Assembly (NCBI GenBank): GCA_028456385.1
Contig: JALNQF010000016.1
Span: 186,001-250,000 of the forward strand
Source of the DNA: Ophiosphaerella korrae
Taxonomy: Eukaryota; Ascomycota; Dothideomycetes; Pleosporales; Phaeosphaeriaceae
Reading direction: 5' to 3'
DNA: 64,000 nucleotides
Shown: piece after piece, positions 12,390-22,947 of the stretch
How the letters are laid out: every line of letters starts with the position of its first letter
Numbering within the stretch: position 1 is the stretch's first letter
Position numbers and translations under genes: made by a program
Notes under the pieces: generated by a model
The model's input: only the letters and a program-made list of their open reading frames with translations
What the model was told of the DNA's origin: nothing
Database searches by the model: none

Positions 12390-12479
12390 GGCGTAGATAG
12401 ACAGGAGAACTAGGATATTCCTACATCATCACTAGAGAGCAGAGCTGAGGTACAGACAATCTCTGAATCAAAGACTCAG

Positions 12480-13380
12480 ATGGGCCCTCGCAATGCGCAC
12501 TTCGAAGATGCCGTCCTCATACCACACGGTATCACCATCGATCGTGTCTACCGTCTGACCGCAGGCGCTTCCCCCTAACGACAATTATTACAGTTTGGAG
12601 ATTCTGGAATACGTCAAGATCTGGATGGACACAAGCAATGAGCAATTAACGAAGATCAGTACCGAATACCAGGAGATGAACCGGCGCAGACTATGCGAGG
12701 ACGAATACGCAAACTTCGCCAAGGAGAGTGTATTCAAAGAACCGCGGCGTGCAGGGCAGCCTACGCAGGACGAAAGATTCCGCATAGAGCGCATGGTCAG
12801 CCCGACTCTACAGCCCGACCGCTATAGGACGTGGGAAAAGCCTCCGTAGCACCCAAACACACCAGGGGAACCATCTGTGGGTAGAAGTAGTAGTGAATGG
12901 AGCTGAGATGTCTGACCTAACTGCTCCTACTGGCTATCCCTCCTCAGCTCCCACCCAAAGTGGCTCTTCCATATCAGAGATGTAACGTACGTAAAAGACA
13001 GTATCTTGGCCTGCCCCTACTTCACCGTTGAATTCAAGCGGGACGGCGACGACGAATCGTACGGCAGTGCTATTAAGCAGGTTGCAGCCGCCGGTTCAAT
13101 AGCGCTGTATAACCGCTCCTGTCTCCACTATCGTGCAATCCGTCTCTTTCACAATAATCAAGAGAAATATACAAATTTCAAACCCACTCCTTGGTGGCAG
13201 CTCCGCCACTTTGGCCTCGCCTTTACCGGTTCTGAATTCGAGCTGTGGGAACTCAAGCCTATAAGTACAAATAATAACGCTTGGGGCGGGTGTACTATGA
13301 AATGGCTATTTGGTGGAGATTGTGGGTTCAGTATTTACGTTACCCGAGAATTGATGCGCTGGACAAACGAAATTCACTAA
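12480..13380 (+). pseudogene. Degenerate fungal gene of the DUF7924-like type
   Basis: Three blocks read in the same direction. At 12480-12574 the frame ends at a TAA; a second frame (about 12571-12849) continues with LEILEYVKIW and RRRLCEDEYANFAKES; a third (12988-13380) contains PYFTVEFKRDGDDE, AAAGSIALYNRSCL and a C-terminal FGLAFTGSEFELWEL segment. The acidic-residue/EFK arrangement and the ALYNR helix resemble the PD-(D/E)XK-like core of repeated Dothideomycete proteins annotated as DUF7924; this assignment is from memory and tentative. The blocks are separated by a stop and a frame change (near 12574) and by about 140 bp lacking a clean intron, so I read it as a decayed gene. A badly resolved intron is the alternative. 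Confidence 0.5.
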
Positions 13381-13917
13381 TGGGTGTTATTGGTACACGG
13401 GCCTTTGGTTAAGAATGAGATCAATATATGTTTGAATGCTGGTGGCATTCGGACGGGTGATTTTGGGGTTGGAGGCTGTTGAATAATTGGAACAAACCGT
13501 ATACTGGAGTATCCCTACGCTACAGTCACATTTTACTGCTGTAAGCATTGTTTTAGCGTATTAGGGCAGAAAGTAGGGTAGTCCCCAAAATTAGGCACTA
13601 GAATAGAGATTCTATACTATATAGCTACTAGGCTTCAGCAATTTATGACCAGTGCTTATAATTCCTCGAGGCCCTTTAGTTGCAATATCTTGCTCCAGGC
13701 TCTTAACTGTCTCCCAGGGTCCTATTAAATTTAGCGCATCTTGACAAGGTTATAGCTGGTGCGGGTTGGCCATCGTACCCGCTAGCGGTAGCAAGTCTGG
13801 CTTGCTGATGACGGTAGTGGGGCTCTGATTCATAGATCAACTCACCCCACCTTGGCTGTAAATTCGACCAAAAACATAACACTCGATACACTGCTACTGC
13901 GCCCGGGACCGCACAAA
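13381..13917. other. Intergenic, promoter of aspartyl-tRNA synthetase
   Basis: No supported gene. The last 100 bp or so form the presumed leader of the tRNA synthetase gene. Confidence 0.45.
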
Positions 13918-15758
13918 ATGAGCGACGCAGCACCCGCAGCTCCAGGCCCGAGTGATGCTCCACAGGCAGAAGCCCCATCCAAGAACGCGCTGAAGAAGGC
14001 GCAGAAGGAGAAAGAGAAGGCACAAAAGCTCCGTGTTGATGCATGGAATGGCCGCTTACAACAGCACAGGCAGAGAAGAAGGCAGCAGCCAAAGCACGCG
14101 AGCTTGCCGAACGCGCAAAGAAGGAAGCCGCTGACGGCGCCGATGTCTCTGCTGGCGCCTATGGAGAGCTCCCTCTCTGTGGCTCGGCCGACTTCAAGCC
14201 CACGGGCACGCCTCGCACAGAACTTGCCAATGCGGCCGAGAACGAGGGCAAGGAGATTACGTTCCGATGCTGGGTAGAGAATGCGCGCGTTCAGTCGGCG
14301 AAGCTCGCCTTCCTCAACCTCCGCCAGGGCCTCCACACCGTCCAGGCTGTTGTAGCTGCCAGCGAGAAATTGAGCAAGCAGGTCCGGTAGCCCATATGAC
14401 TGCAGCCAATGTATGATTTCATGCTTTCCAAAGCTTGCTAACGTAGCGTAGATGGTCAAGTACTGCGGCAGTGTGAGCACAGAGAGCACACTCGTGGTGA
14501 CGGGCTTGGTCAAACGTGTACAAGAACCCATCAAAAGCGCGTCCATCAAGGACTTTGAGATTCATATCCAGAAGCTTTTCGTCGAAATCAAGGCCCAAGT
14601 CCCGCTGCCACTGCAAGTTGAAGATGCAGAACGGCCCCTGCCTACCGATGCTGTCGCAGAAGAGGAACAAAAGCAAGAGGAGGGTGGCGAGCGGCCGCTC
14701 GTCAGTCTCAACACTAGACTGAACAACAGGACCATTGATCTCCGGGCCAGGATCAATCAGTCTATATTCGTCATCAAGAGCGGTGTTTGCGCTTTGTTCC
14801 AAGAGTTCCTTTCCAAGAGAGGCTTTATACTAACCCATACTCCCAAGATCTTAGGCGCAGCGTCAGAGGGTGGTGCCAATGTCTTCGAGCTCAAGTATTT
14901 CGATCGGCCCGCCTTTCTAGCTCAATCCCCGCAATTTTATAAGCAAATGTTGATTGCCTCTCGCTTCCAGAGGGTCATGGAGATTGGTCCCGTCTTTCGC
15001 GCCGAGAACTCTAACACTGCGCGCCACTTGACCGAGTTCACAGGGCTGGATCTCGAGATGGAGTTCCAAGAAAACTACCACGAGGTCATGCGAGTGCTGG
15101 AAGATCTTATGCTCTTCATTTTCGGTGAACTCAATGCGCGGTATAAGAAAGAAACCGATCTCGTGAGAGGCGTCTACCACGTGGATGAATTCAAGCTCCC
15201 GGAAGCTGGCAAAGTGCCACGGATACCCTTCAAGGAGGGAATTGCCATGCTACGCGAAGCAGGCGAGGAGCTCGGAGACTACGACGACTTGACGTAAGCT
15301 AGTGCGCTTCCATTGCGCCTCAGACATTGTATCTAATGCTGTGTAGGACCCCCCAGGAAAAACACCTTGGTCGGCTAGTTCTCGAAAAGTACAACTCGGA
15401 CTTCTACACACTCGACCAATTCCCACTCGCCATTCGCCCGGCGTATACCATGCCATCTCCAACCGATCCCCTCTTGTCCAACTCGTACGACATGTTCATG
15501 CGAGGCCAGGAAATTTGCTCGGGTGCTCAGCGTATCCATGATGCTGCCTTGCTTGCTTCACAGATGCGCAAGCACGACCCTCCAATCGATCCCGAGGCTG
15601 CGGGTACCAAGGACTATGTCGACTGCTTCAAGTTTGGATGTCCACCTCATGCAGGAGGCGGGTTTGGTTTGGAGAGGATAGTACAATTTTGGTTGGGTCT
15701 GCCAAATATCCGAATGTGCAGCCTGTTTCCTAGAGATCCTCAAAGGGTTGTTCCGTAA
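13918..15758 (+). CDS. DPS1: Cytosolic aspartyl-tRNA synthetase
   Basis: Class IIb synthetase that charges tRNA-Asp in the cytosol. Exons: 13918 to about 14032/14034, from about 14070/14089 to 14381, 14452-15293 and 15347-15758, giving about 553-560 residues. The N-terminus is a Lys/Ala-rich helix ([16 protein letters not shown]), the tRNA-binding extension typical of fungal enzymes. An OB-fold anticodon domain follows ([14 protein letters not shown]). The catalytic domain holds class II motif 2 ([15 protein letters not shown]) and motif 3 ([20 protein letters not shown]), with FPRDPQR near the end. Two details are odd. The first intron is unusually short or ambiguous (35, or about 56 bp, both in phase), and intron 2 begins with GTCCGG rather than the common GTAAGT form. 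The gene is convergent with the CorA-like gene. Confidence 0.93.
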
Positions 15759-15903
15759 ATGCAGAATTAAGGAAAGCTGAGGACAGTAGAGGGAGGTTGT
15801 ATGTGGATTCGTAGACATGGAGATGATAAAGCTTAACTATCATGTATACATTCCAGTATCCGAAAACTAAATGATGAATAAACGACTCTCTCTCCCTCCC
15901 AAC

Positions 15904-17528
15904 CTACCTCTTCCTCTTCCCACCCACCCCATCCCCCGCCTTAATCTCCGCAGCAACCTCCTCTTCAAACCTCCTCCTCTCCCACGCCCACCACTTCCAC
16001 CACCCAAGCCCTACCACAATAGTAAGCGGTACACTAAACACCCAATACACCCAAAACAAGTCAGACACGACTTTGCCCGGACTCGGCTGCCAATTAAACA
16101 TGGTGCTGCTGAATACCGAAGCTACAAAAGTACCCGGTAGGAATAGGGCGGTGAGAAAAGCAAGTGTTTTCATGGCGGCGCTGTCGCGGCTGGCGGCCGT
16201 GGCGATGGTTGCGTTGTGGCGGTTATCGACTTGGGAGATGAGGGAGGAGATCTTTTTGTTGGAAAGAAGAGTTCGTTAGAAAGGGGGGGGAAACGAAAAT
16301 GGTTTGGGATATTTCTAGATGGAAATGACAAAAAAAAAAAAGGAGGGGGGAACTTGCAGTGATCATGTTGGATTGGCTGGTCTCGTGGACGGTTTTGTTG
16401 TGCCGTTTGATGCTTTCTGCTGAGGCGAGGAGGTGTTTGATGCGCGTTCGCATTTCTCTTGATGATCTGATGACTCGGGTTGCATGTTGTATTTCGTCGA
16501 GGAGGGCGGATAGGTGGTTGAGAGAGGAACATTGCCAATCTGATATGTTGTTGAAGACAACGACATCGTGTGCCACACTGCTCATGATAGTTACGAGATC
16601 CTTTATATTGATTTTGGCCTGCTGGAGCGGCATGTCTGAGACGATGTCGCGAGCTGGGGCGTCATGGAGGCGACCTGTTCGTAGGGTGCCTAGTTGGCGC
16701 TGCACCTCTGTGAGCTGAGCAGGAAGCGAGACGGTGCAAAAGTAATCCATTCGAAGCAAGTGGTGTTGGATTAGCAGGGTTGGGAGAAATAGCGGGTGGG
16801 TCCAGAAGCTCTGGGCTACTTCAATGAGATGAAATATCTCGGTGCCAGTATGTTTCTTCCACAAACCGTGATCTTCGCCATGGTGCGTCACTCCTGTGCC
16901 GTGCAGAATGCCTGTAGACAGCCCCGTGGCAAAGTCGTGGGAGAAAGCAAGCCCGTAGTTGGCGATTTGGAACTTTTGGGCGGCTTTGACGACCATATTC
17001 AATCGTCTCAGAGCGCCTGTATCTTCATCAATGTCGAAATCATGGATAGATATTCCGCTTTCGGAAGAGATGGCAAGAAGGGTATTTTCTGGAAGATTGA
17101 AATGGCGCTCAACAGTTGTGTATGTCTCTTTTTGTATATGGAAGCTTGGTGGTAAGTAGGATGAGCGTTCTAGGATTAAGAGTCTGATTCCACCGAGCAT
17201 GGCGACGCGAGGATTCCGACTTCCAAGGGGCATGTAGTTGCCGCTTTCAGTGACCCAGTCGAGAATCTCATCGTTGGCGAGGGTCCCATGGCGGCAAAAG
17301 GTTGTAAATTTATTTGGACTATTTATGCTTTTCTATGTAGTGTGTTAGTGGATGTGTTGGTGCAGACGTCATGGTTGAGGTGTGAGTCACTTTTATTGTT
17401 GTGAAGCACAAGGCTTCAATGTACTCAGCTTTTTCGGTGCCGGCGGCATGCCACGCTTGGTTGTCAAGAGTAGGAGTTAATGATAAGGCCTGTTTCCCCT
17501 CGTTGTATGTGCGCTTGTATGAGAGCAT
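15904..17528 (-). CDS. CorA-like Mg2+-transporter family protein
   Basis: Three exons (17528-17391, 17332-16358, 16251-15904) give about 486 residues. The body is a long soluble alpha/beta domain with a helical part (about 250-370). The C-terminus has two membrane spans: FLTALFLPGTFVASVFSS, then after FNWQPSP a second span (SVPLTIVVGLGWWKWW). This two-helix end with a fungal MKTxAxLTxxFLP lead-in is typical of the large Pezizomycotina family of CorA-like proteins; the canonical GMN motif is not visible, as is usual in that family, so Mg2+ transport is not assured. The second intron (16357-16252) starts GCAAGT, i.e. a GC-AG intron with a long T/C tract and a CTAAC branch site. The start is uncertain: the frame opens at 17528 right after an in-frame stop, but nearby sequence up to about 17640 looks coding-like and might be a further 5' exon. 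Confidence 0.8.
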
Positions 17529-18139
17529 CTTTGTCCTTTAGGAGCAAGCGCGTGGGCGTCTCGCGACTTCCCCAAGCGATTTGTGGCGGTCTGGAGCTGA
17601 TTGGGTCTTTCAATGCCAGGACGCCACACAAACCTCAGGTCCCCAGAAATGCGTTGCAGTTGGTATTATCTCAGCTTGATATAGATGATGGGTGATTGCA
17701 GTGGCTGAGATGTAGAAGAGGAGATGATTGGTACAAGCAAAGAGTTGGCCAAGCCATTGTTAGCTTTGATTGTGGTCAAGTAGTCTATTTCAGCGATCTA
17801 TGGACCTGTTTCCAAAGGAGTCATCAGCCACTAGGCTTACGATTCAGCAGGAGTTGGTGCAGTGTGCACGTGTATTCACGGCTGGTGTGAGGTTGGGGCC
17901 ATCTTTAGCCTGTGCGCGTGGACGTGACGCCCATAGCAGATGGGGGATGTGCCCTGATCCAACGCGCCCAATTGTCTTCCAGTATAAGTTTTGGGCGGGC
18001 TTCCCAGCCTGTTCTTTGGAGAATGGCCTGCACTGTTACTGCGAGGTGTCGGGGGCGACGACCATGCTAGCTAAACGTGTGATGGCATGCATGCATGCAT
18101 GCATGATGCCGGGAGGATACGAAGCCTTTCCTTGCAAGC
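17529..18139. other. Intergenic; includes a (TGCA)n palindromic microsatellite
   Basis: A 5' region of the CorA-like gene and the 3' region of RRP40. At 18085-18104 the tetranucleotide GCAT is repeated five times, a self-complementary run that could form a hairpin or cruciform. No supported gene. Confidence 0.55.
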
Positions 18140-18877
18140 TCATATTCTCCTCAAGACGTCTGCAGCCAGCTTCTTCTGGCCGGCGCTGTCCAGAGCGCGC
18201 TCATCAACGGCCTGGATTGCTTGGCCAATGGCGAGTGTGGCCTTGACTGTGCCTCCATCCACATGCACTAGGCCGTTCCTGCCAACTGTGACGTCGAACC
18301 CCACCTTCCCGCCCAGGCTCTCCAGCAACGCGAGGTTGCTCTTGGGCGCCAGCAGCCTTCGCGCCATGCCTAGACTGACGCCGAAGACCATGCCGCCCTT
18401 GAGCAGGCCCAGGCCGTCGCCCTTGCCCGTGGCGGGGTCGACGCAGGCGAGCTCTGGTGCTGCGTCCTTGCCCGCGCTGACAAGGCGGCAGTAGACCAGC
18501 GAGGCCGGGGCGAGCTGGGGGCGTGTCTTCTTGGTCGCGCCCTCGAAGGCTAGATGGGGCAGCAGGGCCGGCGGCGTGTTGGGCGTGAGCAGGCAGCTGA
18601 AGTTCTCGGCCGCCGAGCCGACGACAGTGGCGATGACAAGGTCGCCTGGGTAGGGCAGGTACCGGCCGCTGTTGTACTCGACCGAGGCTGCATTCTTCTT
18701 GCTGTCTGTGACCAATGCGCCCGCGATCGTGGTGACGACGGTGTCGGGCGGGATGTGTCGCAGGCCGGGGCCCAGCTTCAGCGTCTTTCTCTTCCCCGTG
18801 CCCGTGGGCAGTGCGCTGCGGGGGATCTCGTCGCCGGGCAGCACGAGAGCGGCGGTGAAGGAGGAGGGTGCAGCCAT
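18140..18877 (-). CDS. RRP40: Exosome complex subunit Rrp40
   Basis: Single exon of 245 residues. The N-terminal segment (VLPGDEIPRSA) matches the conserved start of Rrp40/EXOSC3. An S1-type OB fold covers about residues 65-150 (RYLPYPGDLVIATVVGS) and a KH-like domain follows (PKSNLALLESLGGKVGFDVTVG region), ending in a short helix. Rrp40 is one of three S1/KH cap proteins of the RNA exosome in nucleus and cytoplasm, where it helps feed RNA to the catalytic subunits. The ATG at 18877 places the conserved motif at the N-terminus; a longer upstream open frame exists but is compositionally odd and overlaps the divergent promoter. The gene is head-to-head with SSZ1. Confidence 0.92.
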   Translation of the reverse strand: MAAPSSFTAALVLPGDEIPRSALPTGTGKRKTLKLGPGLRHIPPDTVVTTIAGALVTDSKKNAASVEYNSGRYLPYPGDLVIATVVGSAAENFSCLLTPNTPPALLPHLAFEGATKKTRPQLAPASLVYCRLVSAGKDAAPELACVDPATGKGDGLGLLKGGMVFGVSLGMARRLLAPKSNLALLESLGGKVGFDVTVGRNGLVHVDGGTVKATLAIGQAIQAVDERALDSAGQKKLAADVLRRI

Positions 18878-19170
18878 GACAAAGACAGCAATGGGGGCGC
18901 AGAGCTGTGGGACGCGGCGGCAGAGGGCGAGGGCAGCATTCGCGTGCGAGGCGGCCGGGCCCGTGCGTACACGTCTCCAACTTTTTTCGCTGGAGCTGGA
19001 AATCGAAATTTCGCAGACGCGGAACAAACACCAACGTGCAACTTGGCCGCGGCACACGCTCCTTGCCCCCCCCTCCCCCTCCCCCTCCCCCTAGCTCTTG
19101 TCGTACACACGCCGTCTTGGACGCACTCTGCCCCCCTCGAGCGCCACCGCCGCCTACCCCCCCGCCGACC
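18878..19170. promoter_or_regulatory. Compact divergent promoter of RRP40 and SSZ1
   Basis: 293 bp between the two start codons, the shortest divergent spacing in the window. It contains a run of (CCCCCT)-like repeats at about 19064-19092, a pyrimidine tract next to the SSZ1 side. Both genes serve RNA turnover or translation, so shared control is plausible but inferred. Confidence 0.6.
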
Positions 19171-20961
19171 ATGAGTGCGCAGGCCGACCCCGCCCAGCGA
19201 GTTGCCATTGGCCTGTCTTTTGGCAATTCCTACAGCTCCATTGCCTATACCACGGGCGAAGGAAAGCCCGAAGTCATTGCCAACGAGGATGGCGACCGCC
19301 AGATCCCCTCGACGCTCTCCTATGTCGAGGGCGAGGAACTGCACGGCGGCCAGGCCAAGAGCCAGCTCGTGCGCAACGCAAAGAACACCGTCGCATACTT
19401 CCGCGACCTCATAGGCCAAGAGTTAGTCTGCCCTGCCCTGCCCGCCCGCCCGCCCGCCCGCCCGCTCGCTACGTGAGGCTTACGCGCTGCCAGGTTCAAG
19501 TCAATCGACCCCTCGCCATGCCACCAGTCGGCACACCCCTCGCAGCACGGAGACGCCGTCGCCTTCACCGTCCGCGACACCGAAGAGGACAAGGAGAACA
19601 CAGTCACTGTGGGCACCATCACCACCCGCCATCTACGGCGGCTGCGCGCCTCGGCCTCGGACTACCTGGGCAAGACAGTCAATGCTGCCGTCGTCACAGT
19701 ACCCACAAACTTTTCCGATACCCAGAAGGAGGCCCTGAGAGCCGCTGCCAAAGACGCCGACCTGGAGATTCTGCAGTTCATCCACGAGCCTACTGCCGCC
19801 GTGCTGGCGTACGATGCCCGTCCAGACGCTCGGTTGGCTGACAAGATCGTGGTCGTCGCTGATCTCGGCGGCACCCGCTCAGACATCGCCGTGGTTGCGT
19901 CCCGCGGCGGCATCTACACCATCCTGGCCACAGTGCACGACTACGATGTCAGTGGCTTCAAACTCGACCAGGTCCTCATGGACCACTTCGCCAAAGAGTT
20001 CCTCAAGAAGCACAAGTCTGTTGGCGATCCTCGGGAGAACGACCGATCTTTGGCCAAGCTGAAGCTCGAGTGCGAGGCTGTGAAGAAGGCCCTTTCAATA
20101 GGCACCTCTACCAACTTCTCCGTGGAGAGCTTGTTGGGCGGTGTAGACTTCACAGCCACCATCAATCGCTCGCGGTACGATCTTCTCGGCAATAAGCTCT
20201 TCGCGGCTTTCACCCGTCTGGTGCTCCACGCCGTTGAGAAGGCCCAGCTCGATCCTCTCGACGTCTCAGAGATCATCCTAGCTGGTGGTAACTCCCATAC
20301 ACCAAGGGTTGCCTCTGCCGTTGGCTCCGGCTTCCCAGAAACCACCACCATCTTGGCCCCGTCCACATCGCCCATTGCAATCAATCCCTCTGAGCTTGCC
20401 GTCCGTGGCGCTGCTATCCAGGCCAGTCTCATCCAGGAATTTGAGGCCGAAGACATCGAACAGAGCACACATCCCATGGTCACCATCACCCCACATCTCT
20501 CTAATGCAGTTGGCGTGCTTTGCATATCTGGTGACGAATCGTCTGGCATCTTCCATCCCATCATCGATGCCGAGACCTCCCTACCTGTGCGTCGCACGGC
20601 AACCATTACAACTCCACGAGAAGGTGGCGATGTTCTGATCAAACTCGCCGAGGGCTCGCGCCACATCAAGGTTACCAAGCCTGCACCTAAGCCCAAGAAG
20701 GAAGAGGACGACGAGGACGAAGATGACAGCGACGAGGAGGAGAGTGATGATGATGAGGAGGAGGAGGAGCTCAGGGAGAAGACTTGGAAGGTCGGCAAGG
20801 CACTCAGCGAAGCTGCCATTCGCGGCATCAAAAAGGGAGGCAAAGTTGAAGTTCAGATCAACATTGGTGCCGACTTAAGTATAAACGCCATCTTCCGCGA
20901 GGTAGGCGGTAAAGGAGGTGTTCGGGGAATTGTTCAGGGGCAAAGGGTAAATGGTGCTTAA
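19171..20961 (+). CDS. SSZ1: Ribosome-associated Hsp70-like protein Ssz1
   Basis: Two exons (19171-19421 and 19494-20961) give 572 residues. The Hsp70 ATPase fold is clear: VAIGLSFGNSYSSIAY at the N-terminus, AAVVTVPTNFSDTQKEALR, FIHEPTAAVLAYDA, VVADLGGTRSDIAV and IILAGGNSHTPRV. The protein ends shortly after a reduced substrate-binding region, the mark of Ssz1 versus canonical Hsp70s of about 640 residues. Ssz1 pairs with the J-protein zuotin in the ribosome-associated complex, which activates Ssb Hsp70 at the tunnel exit. A strongly acidic insert (EEDDEDEDDSDEEE and onward, about residues 485-510) is longer than in yeast. The single intron (19422-19493) contains a GCCC repeat. Confidence 0.95.
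19438..19465. repeat. (GCCC)n microsatellite inside the SSZ1 intron
   Basis: About six to seven GCCC units fill a third of the 72-bp intron between the GTTAGT donor and the CAG acceptor. Confidence 0.85.
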
Positions 20962-21075
20962 AATTTGGAGGTATGGGCATTCATGGGATAATCTAGATCA
21001 ATTGCATCTTTTCGAGAGGATCATGGCTTGCTTGACAAAACGGATGTTTGAGTGGGACAACACTTCAGCCAAACC

Positions 21076-22431
21076 CTATCGGTTCCCCAACACCCTCAAC
21101 CGAGGCCTCATCTCCCTCCCCAACCTAGTCTGCCTAATCCACTGGTCGTACGACATACGCTCATCCTGCACAACCAACCCCTCATAATGCCACCTCCTCT
21201 CGACCCAATTCTCTTTATCCAACTCCTCCGTAAGCAACAAATCCAACGCCCCAACCTCAGCCCCCTCATCCTTCCGATTCCACTCGGTACTCTCCCCAAT
21301 ATCCAAATACCGCAGCCTCCCCAACCACCGCTCATCAATCAGCGCATACAAATCCACCGCCGTAAAGCTCCACGCAGGATCCACATCCGCCATGCCCCCG
21401 CCACTACTACTCGTAACCAGCGTCAACCTCTCCAACGGCTTGGCCTCACTCCACCGCACCCGCCCATCAAAGTCCTTGGGCATGCGCGCAAACTCGGCGC
21501 TAATGTAGTCCAGCGCAATGGTCAGTTCGCGCAGTCTAGGCAGCCAGTCGAGCACGCGGTTGAGGCGCCCGTGTTTGACCGAGGGCAAGTCGCGGAGCTC
21601 GGCGACGGTGAGCGAGTGGCCCAGGTTGGTGAGCAGCGGCTTTATGCCTGCGTAGTCGAGCGTGGGCGCGTGCACGATGCTGAGGGAGGAGAGGGTCGGC
21701 GGGAAGTTGTGCGGTTGGCGGAGCATGTCCCAGAGGAATTGGCCCGAGATGGAGCCGGAGAGGGAGAGGTGTTGGAGGATTGGCGGCCAGCGGATGTTCA
21801 TGGAGAGAGTGGTGGTGGTGCTGGTGGTGGTTTCGTAGTTTGACGAGCAGCGGGGGAGGTAGACAGAGTGGAGGGCGCTTAGTTTGCGGATGGTTTGGTT
21901 GAGGGATTGGAAGGATATGCATTCCGACACGAGGCTGAGGTCTAGGACGCGTAGATGGGTGCATTTGCTTAGGCTGGCCCAGCAGTTTATGGCGAAACTT
22001 GCCTGGGGCGCGATGAAGATTTCCAGCGAGTTTTTGGCGCGGCCTAGTAAGCCTGATGTTCAAATTTTAGGAACCAACTCTTCCATTTGTCTTTGGGTGT
22101 ATAATAAGTGAATGATTGGCTTACGGGCTGTGGTGGATTTGTTCGAATGGTGCACTATGTGTGACAGATCGAGGACTCGGATTAAGCCTGCCAAGGCGCT
22201 GTGCTTGATGTGTGCAAGCACAGAAGGGCATACAGTGCGCACGAACAGTTCGTATGATCTTCCTACTAGGAGTGGAGAGTCATAGAGTTGTCGAATTCCC
22301 ACATCGTACCACTGTCGGTTAACTGCACAGAAACGAGCGAGTGTTTGTTGTCGGTCAACCTCTTCCCATTGTTCGACCAAGGCCAGAATCTCCAAAAGAA
22401 GCTCGTCAGGTAGATAATTTACGTATTTCAT
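21076..22431 (-). CDS. F-box protein
   Basis: Two exons (22431-22125 and 22052-21076, 72-bp intron) give 427 residues. The N-terminus is an F-box (YLPDELLLEILALVEQW, then FCAVNRQWYDVGIRQLYDSP, residues 5-55), which would bind Skp1 in an SCF ubiquitin ligase. The remainder has spaced leucine-rich segments (LRVLDLSLVSECISF, LSSLSIVHAPTLDYA, RLRELTIALDYISAE) that look like degenerate leucine-rich repeats, the probable substrate-binding part. The target is unknown. The ATG at 22431 lies four residues before the F-box. The gene is convergent with SSZ1, the stops only 114 bp apart. Confidence 0.85.
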
Positions 22432-22947
22432 TGCATCAAAAAGTAGGTTTGATGTAATATGAGCGCGTTGAAGAATATCATGCACAAAGCGAAGAGGCAA
22501 AGATAGGTATCTACAGGCGAAGCGGAGTGTGACGCAGTGTTAGCCACCTGACTAGGTACGTAGATAGATAAACTCCGCCTATGTCCGGCACCTAACTACT
22601 CAGTATGGCACACTTCAACTCTGCTGGTCGCATTTCCACTATCAATGACATCACGAATGGGATTTGAGCAGCCTGATCGAAGCTAGAAATTTACTAGGCT
22701 ATAAAGTCTCTTATTTGGTATTTGGTAGCTCTACATAGCTGCCCAGTCCCGGTGCAGCACAGAAAAATTTGCTAAAACGAAAAATGGTGAAGAGTACTTC
22801 TTACCTCAAGATGCAAGCGAGCAACCCTATCCCCCATAAAATCTTTGCCAGCTCATTACCAGTGTTTCCGTAAAGGAGCTTCAGTACCGCAATATTCATA
22901 CCATAATTCAGAAAAGCTCCCAGCATAGCTTCTATCGAACTATCGAA
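22432..22947. other. Intergenic
   Basis: Promoter of the F-box gene and 3' region of the large unrecognised gene. A small direct repeat (atcgaact three times) is at about 22935-22955. No supported gene. Confidence 0.45.

Noticed and set aside
18204..19226. Long Arg/His/Pro-rich frame overlapping RRP40 and its promoter
   Set aside because: It is an out-of-frame reading of GC-rich RRP40 sequence with no domain; RRP40 and SSZ1 account for the region.
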